A stretch of DNA of 7,941 bases. Origin: Candidatus Zixiibacteriota bacterium (GTDB taxonomy: Bacteria; Zixibacteria; MSB-5A5; JAABVY01; JAHJOQ01). The translations under genes and the position numbers were made by a program. The notes beneath the pieces are model-generated. The model was not told the DNA's origin and did no database searches. It saw nothing but the letters and a program-made list of their open reading frames with translations. The stretch covers positions 1 to 7,941 of the forward strand of contig DAOVLC010000051.1 in NCBI GenBank assembly GCA_030631455.1, given 5' to 3'. Shown one piece after another: positions 1-7,421 of this stretch (positions are counted from its first letter, which is position 1; every line of letters starts with the position of its first letter).

Positions 1-870
1 GGGGAGATCAAGCCTATGCTTATTGTAATGCCCGACGCTTCCGCTAAGGGGCTCGGCTCATTCTACACTGACGGCTGGATGATGTGGAATCCGGATCAAG
101 CGGCAAGGCTTGAGCCAGGCAATTTCGAGAAGATGATCTGGGACGATTTGCTCTTTTTCATCGAGGTCGACGCGTGGCCGGGACGTCCGTTCAGTGTCAT
201 AGACAACCGGGCTTCCAGAGCAATAGGCGGCATCGGAATGGGCGGCTACGGAGCTCTCAGGATTGCAATGAAACATCCGGATATATTCAGTTCGGTTTCG
301 ATTCTGAACGGGTTCACATCGTTCGAAGATATGTTCCCGGCAATTGTTGACGAAGTGTTCGCGGAGAACGGAATAAGAAAGGGTGACGAGGAGGGCTACT
401 ACAATCACCTCGACACCGCATACGCCAAGCCATTCAGCAACCTGGTGTATTCGATGGCTGCGGCGTTTTCGCAACATGACTCGCTGAGTACCAATGATAA
501 AACCCTCATCGAGAGATACCAGGTCGATCTACCATTTGACCACAATGGCAACACTGTGCACTCAATACTCAACAGATGGCTGGCACACGATATTACTTCC
601 ACAATGTTAGATTCTCTAACATCCGGCATGTACGATCATCTGGATTCAACCCAACTTTATATCGATTACAGCGATGCCGATCAATATGCAGGCGCCGCCC
701 AGGCACAGTCATTAATGAGTGCTCTTGATCAACTCGGGTTTCAGTACCAGAGTAGCTCGTACTCTGGGTACCCTGGTTTCCCCGGCACCCACAATGCTTT
801 CAACATTGAACGCATTGAAGAGATGTTGAAGTTTCACAGCGACAGGTTGAGTGACGATCCTGGCGAATAG
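1..870 (+). CDS. Esterase-family (Antigen 85/esterase D-like) alpha/beta-hydrolase, 5' partial, nucleophile Ser replaced by Gly
   Basis: This is the C-terminal part of an alpha/beta-hydrolase of the putative esterase family (PF00756 type). The frame is open to the window edge, and the first ATG (base 16) sits at the family's IVVMPD-type strand, which normally lies well inside the protein, so the true start is probably upstream. A purine-rich GGGAG at 2-6 could mimic an RBS. Counting from that ATG, family landmarks are LIVMPDAS (2-9), the helix and strand around WDDLLFFIEVDAW (42-54), the elbow region IGGIGMGGYGAL (70-81), MKHPDIFSSVSILNG (85-99), an acid-loop candidate D222, and H259 in GTHNAF as the expected catalytic histidine. 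The oddity is residue 74 (bases 235-237, GGA): Gly where the nucleophilic Ser of G-x-S-x-G-G belongs. The protein may therefore be non-hydrolytic, as in the non-catalytic relative MPT51, or have lost its function. Localisation is unknown because the N-terminus is missing. The fold assignment is solid; substrate and activity are not. Confidence 0.85.
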   Translation, partial: GEIKPMLIVMPDASAKGLGSFYTDGWMMWNPDQAARLEPGNFEKMIWDDLLFFIEVDAWPGRPFSVIDNRASRAIGGIGMGGYGALRIAMKHPDIFSSVSILNGFTSFEDMFPAIVDEVFAENGIRKGDEEGYYNHLDTAYAKPFSNLVYSMAAAFSQHDSLSTNDKTLIERYQVDLPFDHNGNTVHSILNRWLAHDITSTMLDSLTSGMYDHLDSTQLYIDYSDADQYAGAAQAQSLMSALDQLGFQYQSSSYSGYPGFPGTHNAFNIERIEEMLKFHSDRLSDDPGE

Positions 871-891
871 AATTGCACAAACAGTATCTCA

Positions 892-922
892 AACGCCGGG
901 CTTTCAAGCCCGGCGTTTTCTT
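892..922 (+). terminator. Intrinsic terminator after the esterase gene
   Basis: A perfect 12-bp inverted repeat (892-903 with 906-917), with a GC-rich core cgccgggc/gcccggcg, is followed by TTTTCTT at 916-922. It begins 21 bases after the esterase stop codon. Read on the minus strand the same stem is followed by only TTTG, so it could serve as a weaker second-direction terminator for the convergent protease gene, which ends about 100 bases away. Confidence 0.93.
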
Positions 923-1018
923 ATGCGACCGATTTTCATAATGTGCCCCCACAAAAGAGGGTGCGCGAGCTGAACCGGACTACCCGTGAGTGCATTCCGG
1001 GCCAGCCCGATTACTTAG

Positions 1019-4000
1019 CTATAGGAGTTCGCTCATCAACTCCTCCACAGCGCGCACGAGCTGTGGGTCGCGCCCATTCATAAAGTCGTCCGGCAGATTC
1101 TCCACAAGGATGTCAGGCTGGCGCGATTTCAGATCAGTATCCTCCATCTCAGCTGTAAATGCGCCCCAGGAAGGTCTCCTAATGCGGCTTCCATCAATCA
1201 ATGTGTATGACGATGTTCCGATGACGGCACCGCTCGTCGGTTCACCGATGATCTTACCGAGCTTCAGTTTCCTGAATCCCTCGGCGAATATCTCTGAATT
1301 GGAGGCGGAGTAATTGTTGATCAGCAGCGCCATCGGCTTCTCGAGCGCGTTCGATCTCATCTTGTTCTCGGATGTTGTCGGGAAACCACGGAAATTCCGC
1401 AGGAAGTATGGAGTCTTGACAAGGATGCCGAGAAGGTGGACAGCGATATTACCGCCGCCGTTATCGCGGACATCGATAATCAGACCATCCTTTGGCTCCG
1501 CGATCGAGACCAGCTCCTGCTTGAAAATCTCGAGGCGATCTCCCGCCATTCTCGGGATGTGGATATACGCGAGTTTACCACCAGATAGCGAATCGACCAC
1601 GTGTCTGCGGCCTTTAACCCAGTCCTTGTACTCCAGATTGCGAATCTCACTGTTGGAAACGGGCTTGAGCTTGATATCTTCACCTTTGCCATCGGGCCTA
1701 TAACTCGTTGTCATTACGAGACGAAGCCCCTCGGTTCCTGCAAGCAATCGGTTGATATTTGTCTCGCGGGACAAAGGCACGCCGGCGATGCTGCGGATGT
1801 ACTCCCCAGGTTTGATTCCCGCAGTAGCAGCGGGTGATTCGGGCACGACATGACTGATCCTGAACATGCCATCGAGGTCAAGAGTGTGGTAATCTATGAC
1901 TATGCCTGTCCGCCCGGTCTCTATGTTCTTGCTCGGACCCGGTTCGTTTGAGTAGGCATTTAGATGCGAAGCACGCAGTTCACCCATGAGTTCGAGTAAC
2001 AGATCACGGAAATCACGATCTGTTCTTACGTGATCGACTGCAGGCTCATATTTACGTCTGGTCGCTTCCCAATCGGCCCCATGAAATTTGGGATCATAGA
2101 AATACTCATTGAGCATTGCCCACGATTCGTTGAATTTCTGCCGGTTGTTCGACAGATGGTCTATTTCCATCCTGGCTTTGAAGGACAGGGTCTCGGCATC
2201 GCTGCCGTCTATACCGCATTTCTTAACTTTGCCGCCTTCAAGGAAAAAGACACTCTTCGAGTCGGATGTAACGGTTACATAAGACTTGTTCTTCCCGGAA
2301 TGAGTGAGCTGCTTGAGATCGGCATCACCCTCGGCACTAACAGACCACAACTCCGGCTTTCCCATGAGGGAGGCAACGAAAATGTATTTCTTTCCGCCCG
2401 GGGTCAATACAGGATAACTGCTCGACGAAGCAAGTGGATATGCTTTGCTGCGACGTATCTCGATGCGTTCGAAGTCGATAACAACATCCTCAATCTCCTT
2501 GGATTTCTCTTCTTCGCTGTCATCGTCCTTCCTTTCTTCCTCTTTTTCTAAGAAGAGGCTGTCAAATGATGATTCGAAGAACTCGACGGGCTTGCGAACG
2601 AGGTCAATCTTGTAGGTATCATAACTATCGTTGATCGTGGAAGTGAAGTAGACTTGCTTGCCGTCTGATGAAAAACGGGGCCGGAAGTTCCATTCGGCGA
2701 ATTTCGAGATGTTGTGTGTCGTTCCATCGAGGTCTGCAACAAAGATGTCCGTCTCATATGTTGAGCCTGCCATCGTGAATACTAACCATTTCGAGTCGTG
2801 CGACCATCCGTACTCCGATGTCGGCTCGACGCCGAGATCGAAGAAGGTCCCCTCGATCCAGACGGATTCGGATTCAGTATCGAGATCGTAGCGAATTATC
2901 TTGTCGAGCCCCCTGTAATAGGCGAGATATTTCCCATCCGGCGATACTACCGGCTTGGCTTCGTTCTCATCCGAATTCGTAAGGTTTGTTTCCGCACCTG
3001 TCATCACATCCGCAGAGAAGATATCGTAATTGCCGGTGCGATCGGATGAGTAGTAAACGGTCTTAGAGTCGCTACCCCAGACTACAAATCTCTCTCTCGC
3101 ACTCGTATGCGTGATCCTTATGCCTTCCTCGGGATCTTCCGCCGGCAGCACGAATACTTCGCCATGGATCACTGCTGCGATCTTCTTCTCATCTGGCGAC
3201 AGCGAGTACCATTCGACATTGCCGTCGAAAGTTCTCTTCTCAATCAGGTTTGCACGTTCGTCGGCTCTGATCGTGATGGGCACTTCCTTCGGCACACCGT
3301 TCGACGGATCTAAGAGCCATATTCGAAAACCCTGCTCAAACACCAGAATCGTACCCTGCGGATTGGAATTCAGCCATTGGACGCCGTCGTCGGTGAATTC
3401 AGTCAACTGAATCGGATCTCCACCGGTAACAGGCACTTTGAATATCTGTGCCCAGTCTCCGCGACATGATACGAAGTAGACCTCGCTTTTCTCGGAGTTG
3501 AGGACAGGCCAGACATCGTGATTCGCGTAATCGGTCAAACGGGTCGATGTAAACTCTTCTTTTGAGCGATCCTGTAGAAATATCTCGGCGTTACGAGACG
3601 ATCTTAAGTCTCGCCTCCACCACCTGGATGCCCCTGAACCTGTATTATAGAGCAGATACCTCCCATCGGGAGACAGATGCCCGTTGTATTCCTGCTCCTT
3701 CGGATATCCCGTCAGTTTGATTGGCATTCCACCGTTAGTCGAAACCTTGAATATGTCCCGCCATCCTTCTCTTTTGGACGTAAAGAGGACGCTGTCGCCA
3801 GCAGGGAACCACCCTGTACCAACATCAAATGCTGAGTTCAAGGTCAGTTGCTTCGGCTTGCCACCCTCAACCGGCATTATGAAGATGTCGTAGTTGTTGT
3901 TCCTTCTCGACGAAAACAGAATTTGCCTGCCATCCGGGGAAAAATGAGGGATCATGTCGTCGGCCTCGTGAGCGGTAAGCCTGCTCGCCACTCCACCAGA

Positions 4001-4165
4001 GGAGGCGACAGTCCAGATATCCCCGTGGTATGAGAATGCTACAGTTCTCCCGTCGGGGGACAGCGCCGGAAACCGGGCGTACAGCACTTCCTCAGCGAGC
4101 AGATTGCCTGCGGGAGCGGATATGAGCAGCACAAAAACAAAGATAACAGCTAAAGGTAGTCTCAT
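1019..4165 (-). CDS. Secreted Tricorn protease homologue (beta-propellers, PDZ, S41 peptidase)
   Basis: A 1048-residue protein, close to the 1071 residues of archaeal Tricorn. It starts with a Sec signal peptide: Met-Arg, a hydrophobic stretch at residues 3-16, and possible cleavage after A19 (A-P-A) or A24. Two WD40/PD40-type propellers follow, with SPDG-like motifs near residues 35, 75, 164, 408, 498 and 587. A charged Glu/Lys/Asp-rich segment (about 541-560) interrupts the second half, as is common in this family. Then come a helical core (about 673-735), a PDZ domain (about 752-830) and the S41 catalytic core (about 860-1045). Visible catalytic residues are S733-H734 in ELRASHLNAY, nucleophile S955 in NYSASNSEIF, and a probable E1008. 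Tricorn-type enzymes cut peptides into short fragments; the export signal places this one in the periplasm or outside. The ATG at 4165 is chosen over an in-frame TTG at 4186 because GGAG lies 8 bases upstream of it and the signal peptide begins there. It has its own promoter and is divergent from folE2. Confidence 0.94.
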   Translation of the reverse strand: MRLPLAVIFVFVLLISAPAGNLLAEEVLYARFPALSPDGRTVAFSYHGDIWTVASSGGVASRLTAHEADDMIPHFSPDGRQILFSSRRNNNYDIFIMPVEGGKPKQLTLNSAFDVGTGWFPAGDSVLFTSKREGWRDIFKVSTNGGMPIKLTGYPKEQEYNGHLSPDGRYLLYNTGSGASRWWRRDLRSSRNAEIFLQDRSKEEFTSTRLTDYANHDVWPVLNSEKSEVYFVSCRGDWAQIFKVPVTGGDPIQLTEFTDDGVQWLNSNPQGTILVFEQGFRIWLLDPSNGVPKEVPITIRADERANLIEKRTFDGNVEWYSLSPDEKKIAAVIHGEVFVLPAEDPEEGIRITHTSARERFVVWGSDSKTVYYSSDRTGNYDIFSADVMTGAETNLTNSDENEAKPVVSPDGKYLAYYRGLDKIIRYDLDTESESVWIEGTFFDLGVEPTSEYGWSHDSKWLVFTMAGSTYETDIFVADLDGTTHNISKFAEWNFRPRFSSDGKQVYFTSTINDSYDTYKIDLVRKPVEFFESSFDSLFLEKEEERKDDDSEEEKSKEIEDVVIDFERIEIRRSKAYPLASSSSYPVLTPGGKKYIFVASLMGKPELWSVSAEGDADLKQLTHSGKNKSYVTVTSDSKSVFFLEGGKVKKCGIDGSDAETLSFKARMEIDHLSNNRQKFNESWAMLNEYFYDPKFHGADWEATRRKYEPAVDHVRTDRDFRDLLLELMGELRASHLNAYSNEPGPSKNIETGRTGIVIDYHTLDLDGMFRISHVVPESPAATAGIKPGEYIRSIAGVPLSRETNINRLLAGTEGLRLVMTTSYRPDGKGEDIKLKPVSNSEIRNLEYKDWVKGRRHVVDSLSGGKLAYIHIPRMAGDRLEIFKQELVSIAEPKDGLIIDVRDNGGGNIAVHLLGILVKTPYFLRNFRGFPTTSENKMRSNALEKPMALLINNYSASNSEIFAEGFRKLKLGKIIGEPTSGAVIGTSSYTLIDGSRIRRPSWGAFTAEMEDTDLKSRQPDILVENLPDDFMNGRDPQLVRAVEELMSELL

Positions 4166-4173
4166 GATAGATT

Positions 4174-4177
4174 CTCC
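4174..4177 (-). promoter_or_regulatory. Ribosome binding site deciding the start of the Tricorn homologue
   Basis: GGAG on the minus strand with an 8-base spacer to the ATG at 4165-4163. The alternative upstream TTG start (4186-4184) would place this site inside the coding sequence and add seven residues with charges ahead of the signal peptide, so the ATG is preferred. Confidence 0.8.
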
Positions 4178-4205
4178 ACGGTGCAAAGTTCAGTTTCAGA
4201 CCCAC

Positions 4206-4233
4206 ATATTACGGCAAATTCGCGTGGTGTCAA
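4206..4233 (-). promoter_or_regulatory. Sigma70-like promoter of the Tricorn homologue
   Basis: On the minus strand a perfect -35 TTGACA (4233-4228) is followed after 16 bases by TAATAT (4211-4206), a 4/6 match to the -10 consensus. Transcription would begin near 4199, giving a leader of about 34 bases that contains the GGAG site. Confidence 0.7.
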
Positions 4234-4257
4234 CCGCAAAAGGTGTCATAGCGGTTG
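4226..4257. promoter_or_regulatory. Candidate operator: inverted and direct repeats at the protease -35
   Basis: Two overlapping repeat patterns are visible. The inverted repeat CAACCGC (4231-4237) and GCGGTTG (4251-4257) has a 13-base spacer and half-site centres 20 bases apart, about two helical turns. The direct repeat GGTGTCA occurs at 4226-4232 and 4242-4248, a 16-base step. Both overlap or abut the -35 of the minus-strand promoter, where a regulator could act. No known regulator consensus was recognised, and short repeats like these can arise by chance. Confidence 0.35.
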
Positions 4258-4285
4258 CATCCTGACCTCACAGTCATTACCTTTC

Positions 4286-4314
4286 TTATCACTGAGCCTG
4301 TAGCTCGGTAATAT
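4286..4314 (+). promoter_or_regulatory. Possible folE2 promoter
   Basis: TTATCA (4286-4291) and TAATAT (4309-4314) are separated by 17 bases; each matches its sigma70 element at 4 of 6 positions. The spacer contains an imperfect 7-bp hairpin (4291-4297 with 4303-4309, one G-T pair). A start near 4321 would give a leader of about 34 bases with GAGG at 4345-4348, 6 bases before the ATG. I saw no convincing Zur-box palindrome. Confidence 0.4.
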
Positions 4315-4354
4315 GGGCAATGAACAATCACAGTGACGCCCGTCGAGGTACAAC

Positions 4355-5149
4355 ATGACCGATATTCGACATACGCCCGATCACAGGAACATCGACATTG
4401 ACCGTGTCGGAATCAAGAAGCTGGTATATCCCCTTGTGTTGCGAGACCAGAAGAACGAGCTGCAGCATACGACTGCCGAGATCAATTTCTACGTTGATCT
4501 GCCTCGGGAGCTCAAAGGGACTCACATGTCCCGTTTTGTGGAAGTTGTGAATCATTTCCGCGGTGAGATCGATTTGAGACATATTGACGAGATGCTCGAT
4601 TATGCGCGAGATCGATTCTCGGCCCATACGGTCCATCTTGAGATGACTTTCCCTTACTTCATATCGAAATCAGCGCCTGTGTCGGGTGCCGAAGGACTGA
4701 TGAGCTACAGCTGCACGATAGCCGCTTCATCGCGTTCAGGTGAGGAATCCCGGTCGATATTGACGCTCAGGGTCCCGGTGATGGCGGTATGTCCCTGTTC
4801 AAAGCAGATATCGGATCGCGGAGCGCACAATCAAAGATCTGTAGTTGCACTGAGCGTATTGACTAATGAGTTTGTCTGGCTCGAGGAACTGATCACACTG
4901 GTGGAGAAATCCGCTTCATCGGAGGTGTTTTCGCATCTCAAGCGGGAGGACGAAAAGTATGTCACCGAGCATGCCTATGACAATGCCGTTTTTGTCGAGG
5001 ACATCGTCCGCAATGTCGCATACAAGATTCAGAGCGACAAACGAATCGACTGGTTTTCTGTCAACGCGGAGAATTTCGAGTCGATCCACAGTCACAACGC
5101 TTACGCATCGATTGAAAGAGACTTGAAGTCAGATCGCCGGGGCAGCTGA
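4355..5149 (+). CDS. folE2: GTP cyclohydrolase IB (GTP cyclohydrolase FolE2)
   Basis: A complete 264-residue FolE2, of normal length for the family. It converts GTP to 7,8-dihydroneopterin triphosphate plus formate, the first step of tetrahydrofolate synthesis and a source of 7-deazaguanine (queuosine) precursors, in the cytoplasm. Family signatures in order are VGIKKLVYP (18-26), LQHTTAEINFYVDLP (36-50), KGTHMSRFVE (54-63), VCPCSKQIS (145-153) with C146/C148, GAHNQRS (156-162), HLKREDEKYVTEHAY (194-208), FVEDIVRNVA (213-222) and ESIHSHNAYA (242-251). The Cys, His158, Glu200, Glu242 and His245 align in spacing with the metal and active-site residues described for the Neisseria enzyme. FolE2 can work with metals other than zinc and in several bacteria replaces zinc-dependent FolE when zinc is scarce; nothing here shows such regulation directly. 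The start is supported by GAGG 6 bases upstream. There is no terminator before the downstream PAS regulator. Confidence 0.97.
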   Translation: MTDIRHTPDHRNIDIDRVGIKKLVYPLVLRDQKNELQHTTAEINFYVDLPRELKGTHMSRFVEVVNHFRGEIDLRHIDEMLDYARDRFSAHTVHLEMTFPYFISKSAPVSGAEGLMSYSCTIAASSRSGEESRSILTLRVPVMAVCPCSKQISDRGAHNQRSVVALSVLTNEFVWLEELITLVEKSASSEVFSHLKREDEKYVTEHAYDNAVFVEDIVRNVAYKIQSDKRIDWFSVNAENFESIHSHNAYASIERDLKSDRRGS

Positions 5150-5161
5150 ACCCGTTTCACG

Positions 5162-5189
5162 TTGACATTCGGCGATCATTTTGTAGATT
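5162..5189 (+). promoter_or_regulatory. Promoter upstream of the PAS-LuxR regulator
   Basis: A perfect -35 TTGACA at 5162-5167 is followed after 16 bases by TAGATT (5184-5189), a 4/6 match to the -10 consensus. It lies 12 bases past the folE2 stop codon. Transcription would begin near 5196, leaving only about 10 bases before the ATG at 5206 but about 85 before the ATG at 5281. Confidence 0.55.
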
Positions 5190-5206
5190 TAGCATACAGG
5201 TCTACA
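5182..5206. promoter_or_regulatory. Possible operator over the regulator's -10 region
   Basis: Inverted repeat TGTAGA (5182-5187) and TCTACA (5201-5206) with a 13-base spacer. It straddles the -10 element and the predicted transcription start, a usual place for a repressor or autoregulatory site. Six-base arms are short, so chance is a real alternative. Confidence 0.25.
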
Positions 5207-5270
5207 TGGCTTCTTCTGCACACCTGTTGGTGCGAAGCTGTTCGTTGTACGATTCACTAATGACCACATC

Positions 5271-5275
5271 AGGAG
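5271..5275 (+). promoter_or_regulatory. Ribosome binding site deciding the start of the PAS-LuxR regulator
   Basis: AGGAG lies 5 bases before the ATG at 5281. The earlier in-frame ATGs at 5206 and 5260 have at most a weak AGG or no purine-rich site in front, and the 25 residues they would add look unlike a domain. Confidence 0.7.
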
Positions 5276-5280
5276 CGGAG

Positions 5281-7305
5281 ATGGCGAATGAGCGAGAACT
5301 GAATGAGAAGGCCGAAGCGAGCCAGAATCGCAGGGCTACGGAGGAGATGCTCCGTGCGCAATACAAAGGCATGCCAGTGCCAACCTACTCCTGGAAGTGG
5401 AACGGCGATGATTTTGTGCTTGTCGACTATAACGATGCCGCTATCGAGATAACCAAGGGTGGTATCACGGATTTTGTTGGCAGGACGGCTCGTGAGATGT
5501 ACGGTGAAATGCCGGAAGTGCTCGATGAATTCAGACGTTGTTTCACGGATAAAACCAGCATACAGCGGGAGATACTCTATACGTTCAAGACCACAGGCGA
5601 CGCCAGGCACCTATTAGTAACCTATATCTATGTACCTCCTGATCTGGTGATGGTTCATACCGAGGACATAACAGAGCGGAGAAAGGCACAGATGGCCCTG
5701 GCAGAAAGCGAAGAAAGATACAGAAGCTTGGTCGAGAGCGCCAGAGAATCAATCTTCACAATCGATCGACATGGCACCTTCCTGTTCATGAACGATATTG
5801 CAGCCGCGAGACTGGGAGGAGTACCTGAAGACTTCGTCAGAAAAACAATGTGGGAGATATTCCCCGATCACGTAGCCAAGAAGCAGATGGCATCTGTTTC
5901 AGAAGTGTTTGAATCAGGTGAAGGCTTTATGAGCGAAACGGTGACCGAACTCCGGGGTCGAAAGTTAGAATATACAACCACCCTACAGCCTATAAGGGAC
6001 CATTCCGGGAGGATAGCCTCTGTTGTCGGCATTGCGCGTGACAGCACCGATCGCAAGCTGGCAGAAGAGAAGGCTGAACATGCCCATTTTGAAACGAATC
6101 AGATATTCGAAGCCGCCACGCCAATGAACGTTATTGATCGAGATTTCAATATGCTGAGGATAAATGATACGTTCTCTGCTCTTTTTCAAGTGAAGAGGGA
6201 GGAAGTGATCGGGAAGAAGTGCTATGATCTATGGCCGGGACCGCTCTGCCGCACATCCAAATGCCCGCTGGAAAGAATACTCGATGGCCGGGAGTACCAT
6301 GAGTATGAAGACAATGTGAAACTGCCGGATGGCACAGAAATCTCCAGCCTGGTCTCGGCATTCCCGTACCGTGGTCCTGACGGCGAGATACTTGGAATCG
6401 TCGAGAGCTTCACTGACATTACGGACAGGAAAAAAACCGAAGAAAGACTCCGACTCAGCGAGGAAAAATTCAGGGAACTGGCAGACTTGCTGCCCCAGAC
6501 CGTTTTCGAGGTTGACCGGGAGGGGAATCTTACGTTCGCAAACCGCTACAGCTTCGAATTCACCGGTTATACACGTGAGGATCTCGACAGTGGATTGAAT
6601 ATCTTTCAGCTGTTTGTCTCCGACGATCGAAGAATGATTGAGGACAGGATTCCAAGGCTCCTTGCCGGGGAAGTATTCGGAGGCAGCGAATACGCTCTTA
6701 TCAGGAAGGACGGAAATGCCGTACCCGTCATCATCTATTCCAGCCGGATTGTCCGTGATGGCGAGACCGTGGGCCTCAGAGGGATTGTCATTGACAATAC
6801 CGAAAGAAAGACGGCCGAAAACGAGCTGCGGATTGCATACGATAAGCTGAAAGAAGAACAGAGAAGGCTGGTTGACACAAACATTGCACTGAGAGAGGTG
6901 CTCGGCCAGATTGATGCTGAGAAAAAGGAAATGAAACGCCGGATTCAAGCGAGCATTGACAGGCTCGTTCTGCCGATTCTTCATACACTTCAGGCTAACG
7001 CCAGCGTCGAGGATAAAGTCTACCTTGATATGATCGAGAAGAACCTCGAGGACCTGGCTGTTCCGTTTGTGAGCGCGCTTGAAAAACGTGCCCGCAACTT
7101 AACACCAAAAGAGATACTGATATGCAAAATGATTATCGACGAACTGAGCTCGAAGGAGATCGCCGTCTGTCTTAATATCTCTGTACTAACTGTGCATAAG
7201 TTCCGTCAGCATATCAGAAAGAAGCTCGGACTCACAAACACAAAAGAGAACCTTATCTCTATTCTGAGGTCTATACGAGACGACCTGTTTGAGAATAATG
7301 AGTAG
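5281..7305 (+). CDS. Four-PAS sensor with C-terminal LuxR-type HTH (soluble one-component regulator)
   Basis: A 674-residue protein with no membrane segment, no histidine kinase and no receiver domain. Four PAS domains are visible at about residues 25-132, 143-258, 269-384 and 391-509, each ending in the typical (E/D/N)xTxR or STDRK linker: TEDITERRK, RDSTDRK, FTDITDRKK, IDNTERK. A charged, probably coiled-coil stretch follows (about 510-560) with NIALREVLGQID, a segment often seen ahead of this HTH type. The LuxR/GerE DNA-binding domain (about 605-665) contains LTPKEILICKMI, SSKEIAVCLNIS and TVHKFRQHIRKKLGL. It probably senses a small ligand, redox state or light through the PAS domains and binds DNA directly; the signal is unknown. 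The third PAS carries three cysteines, C314, C323 and C328 (C-x8-C-x4-CP), a possible metal or redox site. The ATG at 5281 is chosen for its AGGAG; an ATG at 5206 would give 699 residues. Targets may include its own promoter or neighbouring genes, which is inference. Confidence 0.9.
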   Translation: MANERELNEKAEASQNRRATEEMLRAQYKGMPVPTYSWKWNGDDFVLVDYNDAAIEITKGGITDFVGRTAREMYGEMPEVLDEFRRCFTDKTSIQREILYTFKTTGDARHLLVTYIYVPPDLVMVHTEDITERRKAQMALAESEERYRSLVESARESIFTIDRHGTFLFMNDIAAARLGGVPEDFVRKTMWEIFPDHVAKKQMASVSEVFESGEGFMSETVTELRGRKLEYTTTLQPIRDHSGRIASVVGIARDSTDRKLAEEKAEHAHFETNQIFEAATPMNVIDRDFNMLRINDTFSALFQVKREEVIGKKCYDLWPGPLCRTSKCPLERILDGREYHEYEDNVKLPDGTEISSLVSAFPYRGPDGEILGIVESFTDITDRKKTEERLRLSEEKFRELADLLPQTVFEVDREGNLTFANRYSFEFTGYTREDLDSGLNIFQLFVSDDRRMIEDRIPRLLAGEVFGGSEYALIRKDGNAVPVIIYSSRIVRDGETVGLRGIVIDNTERKTAENELRIAYDKLKEEQRRLVDTNIALREVLGQIDAEKKEMKRRIQASIDRLVLPILHTLQANASVEDKVYLDMIEKNLEDLAVPFVSALEKRARNLTPKEILICKMIIDELSSKEIAVCLNISVLTVHKFRQHIRKKLGLTNTKENLISILRSIRDDLFENNE

Positions 7306-7421
7306 TCTTCATACTCACTTTGCGCTTACTTCTCTGTCATAAACAGCCGTCGATTTCTTGTGGATATCCCGGTTAATCCGTTATTCTACAACAAGATGCA
7401 AAGGGAATGAGTAAGCTGCAC
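7306..7421. other. Intergenic stretch after the PAS regulator, nothing recognised
   Basis: I see no gene here. A 6-bp hairpin spans the PAS regulator's stop codon (TGAGTA 7299-7304 with TACTCA 7312-7317), followed only by CTTT, too weak to call a terminator. An 8-base palindrome GGATATCC is at 7362-7369. How the regulator's transcript ends is therefore unresolved. Confidence 0.5.

Noticed and set aside
1..30. ATG at 16 as the true esterase start, with GGGAG at 2-6 as its ribosome binding site
   Set aside because: The frame is open upstream, and starting there would remove the first strands of the alpha/beta-hydrolase fold; more likely an internal Met.
990..1018. Short GC palindrome (CGGG/CCCG) just past the protease stop as its terminator
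   Set aside because: Only a 4-5 bp stem and no U tract on the minus strand; the stronger stem at 892-917 is a better candidate for stopping this transcript.
2030..2551. Plus-strand frame of 173 codons inside the Tricorn homologue
   Set aside because: Antisense to well-conserved propeller and core-domain sequence, with no domain signature of its own.
6229..6984. Long antisense reading frame (251 codons) within the PAS-LuxR gene
   Set aside because: It lies wholly opposite clear PAS domains, has no recognisable motif and no ribosome binding site; a shadow of the coding strand.
7299..7317. Hairpin across the PAS regulator's stop codon as a terminator
   Set aside because: Only 6 bp, AT-rich, with no real U tract.
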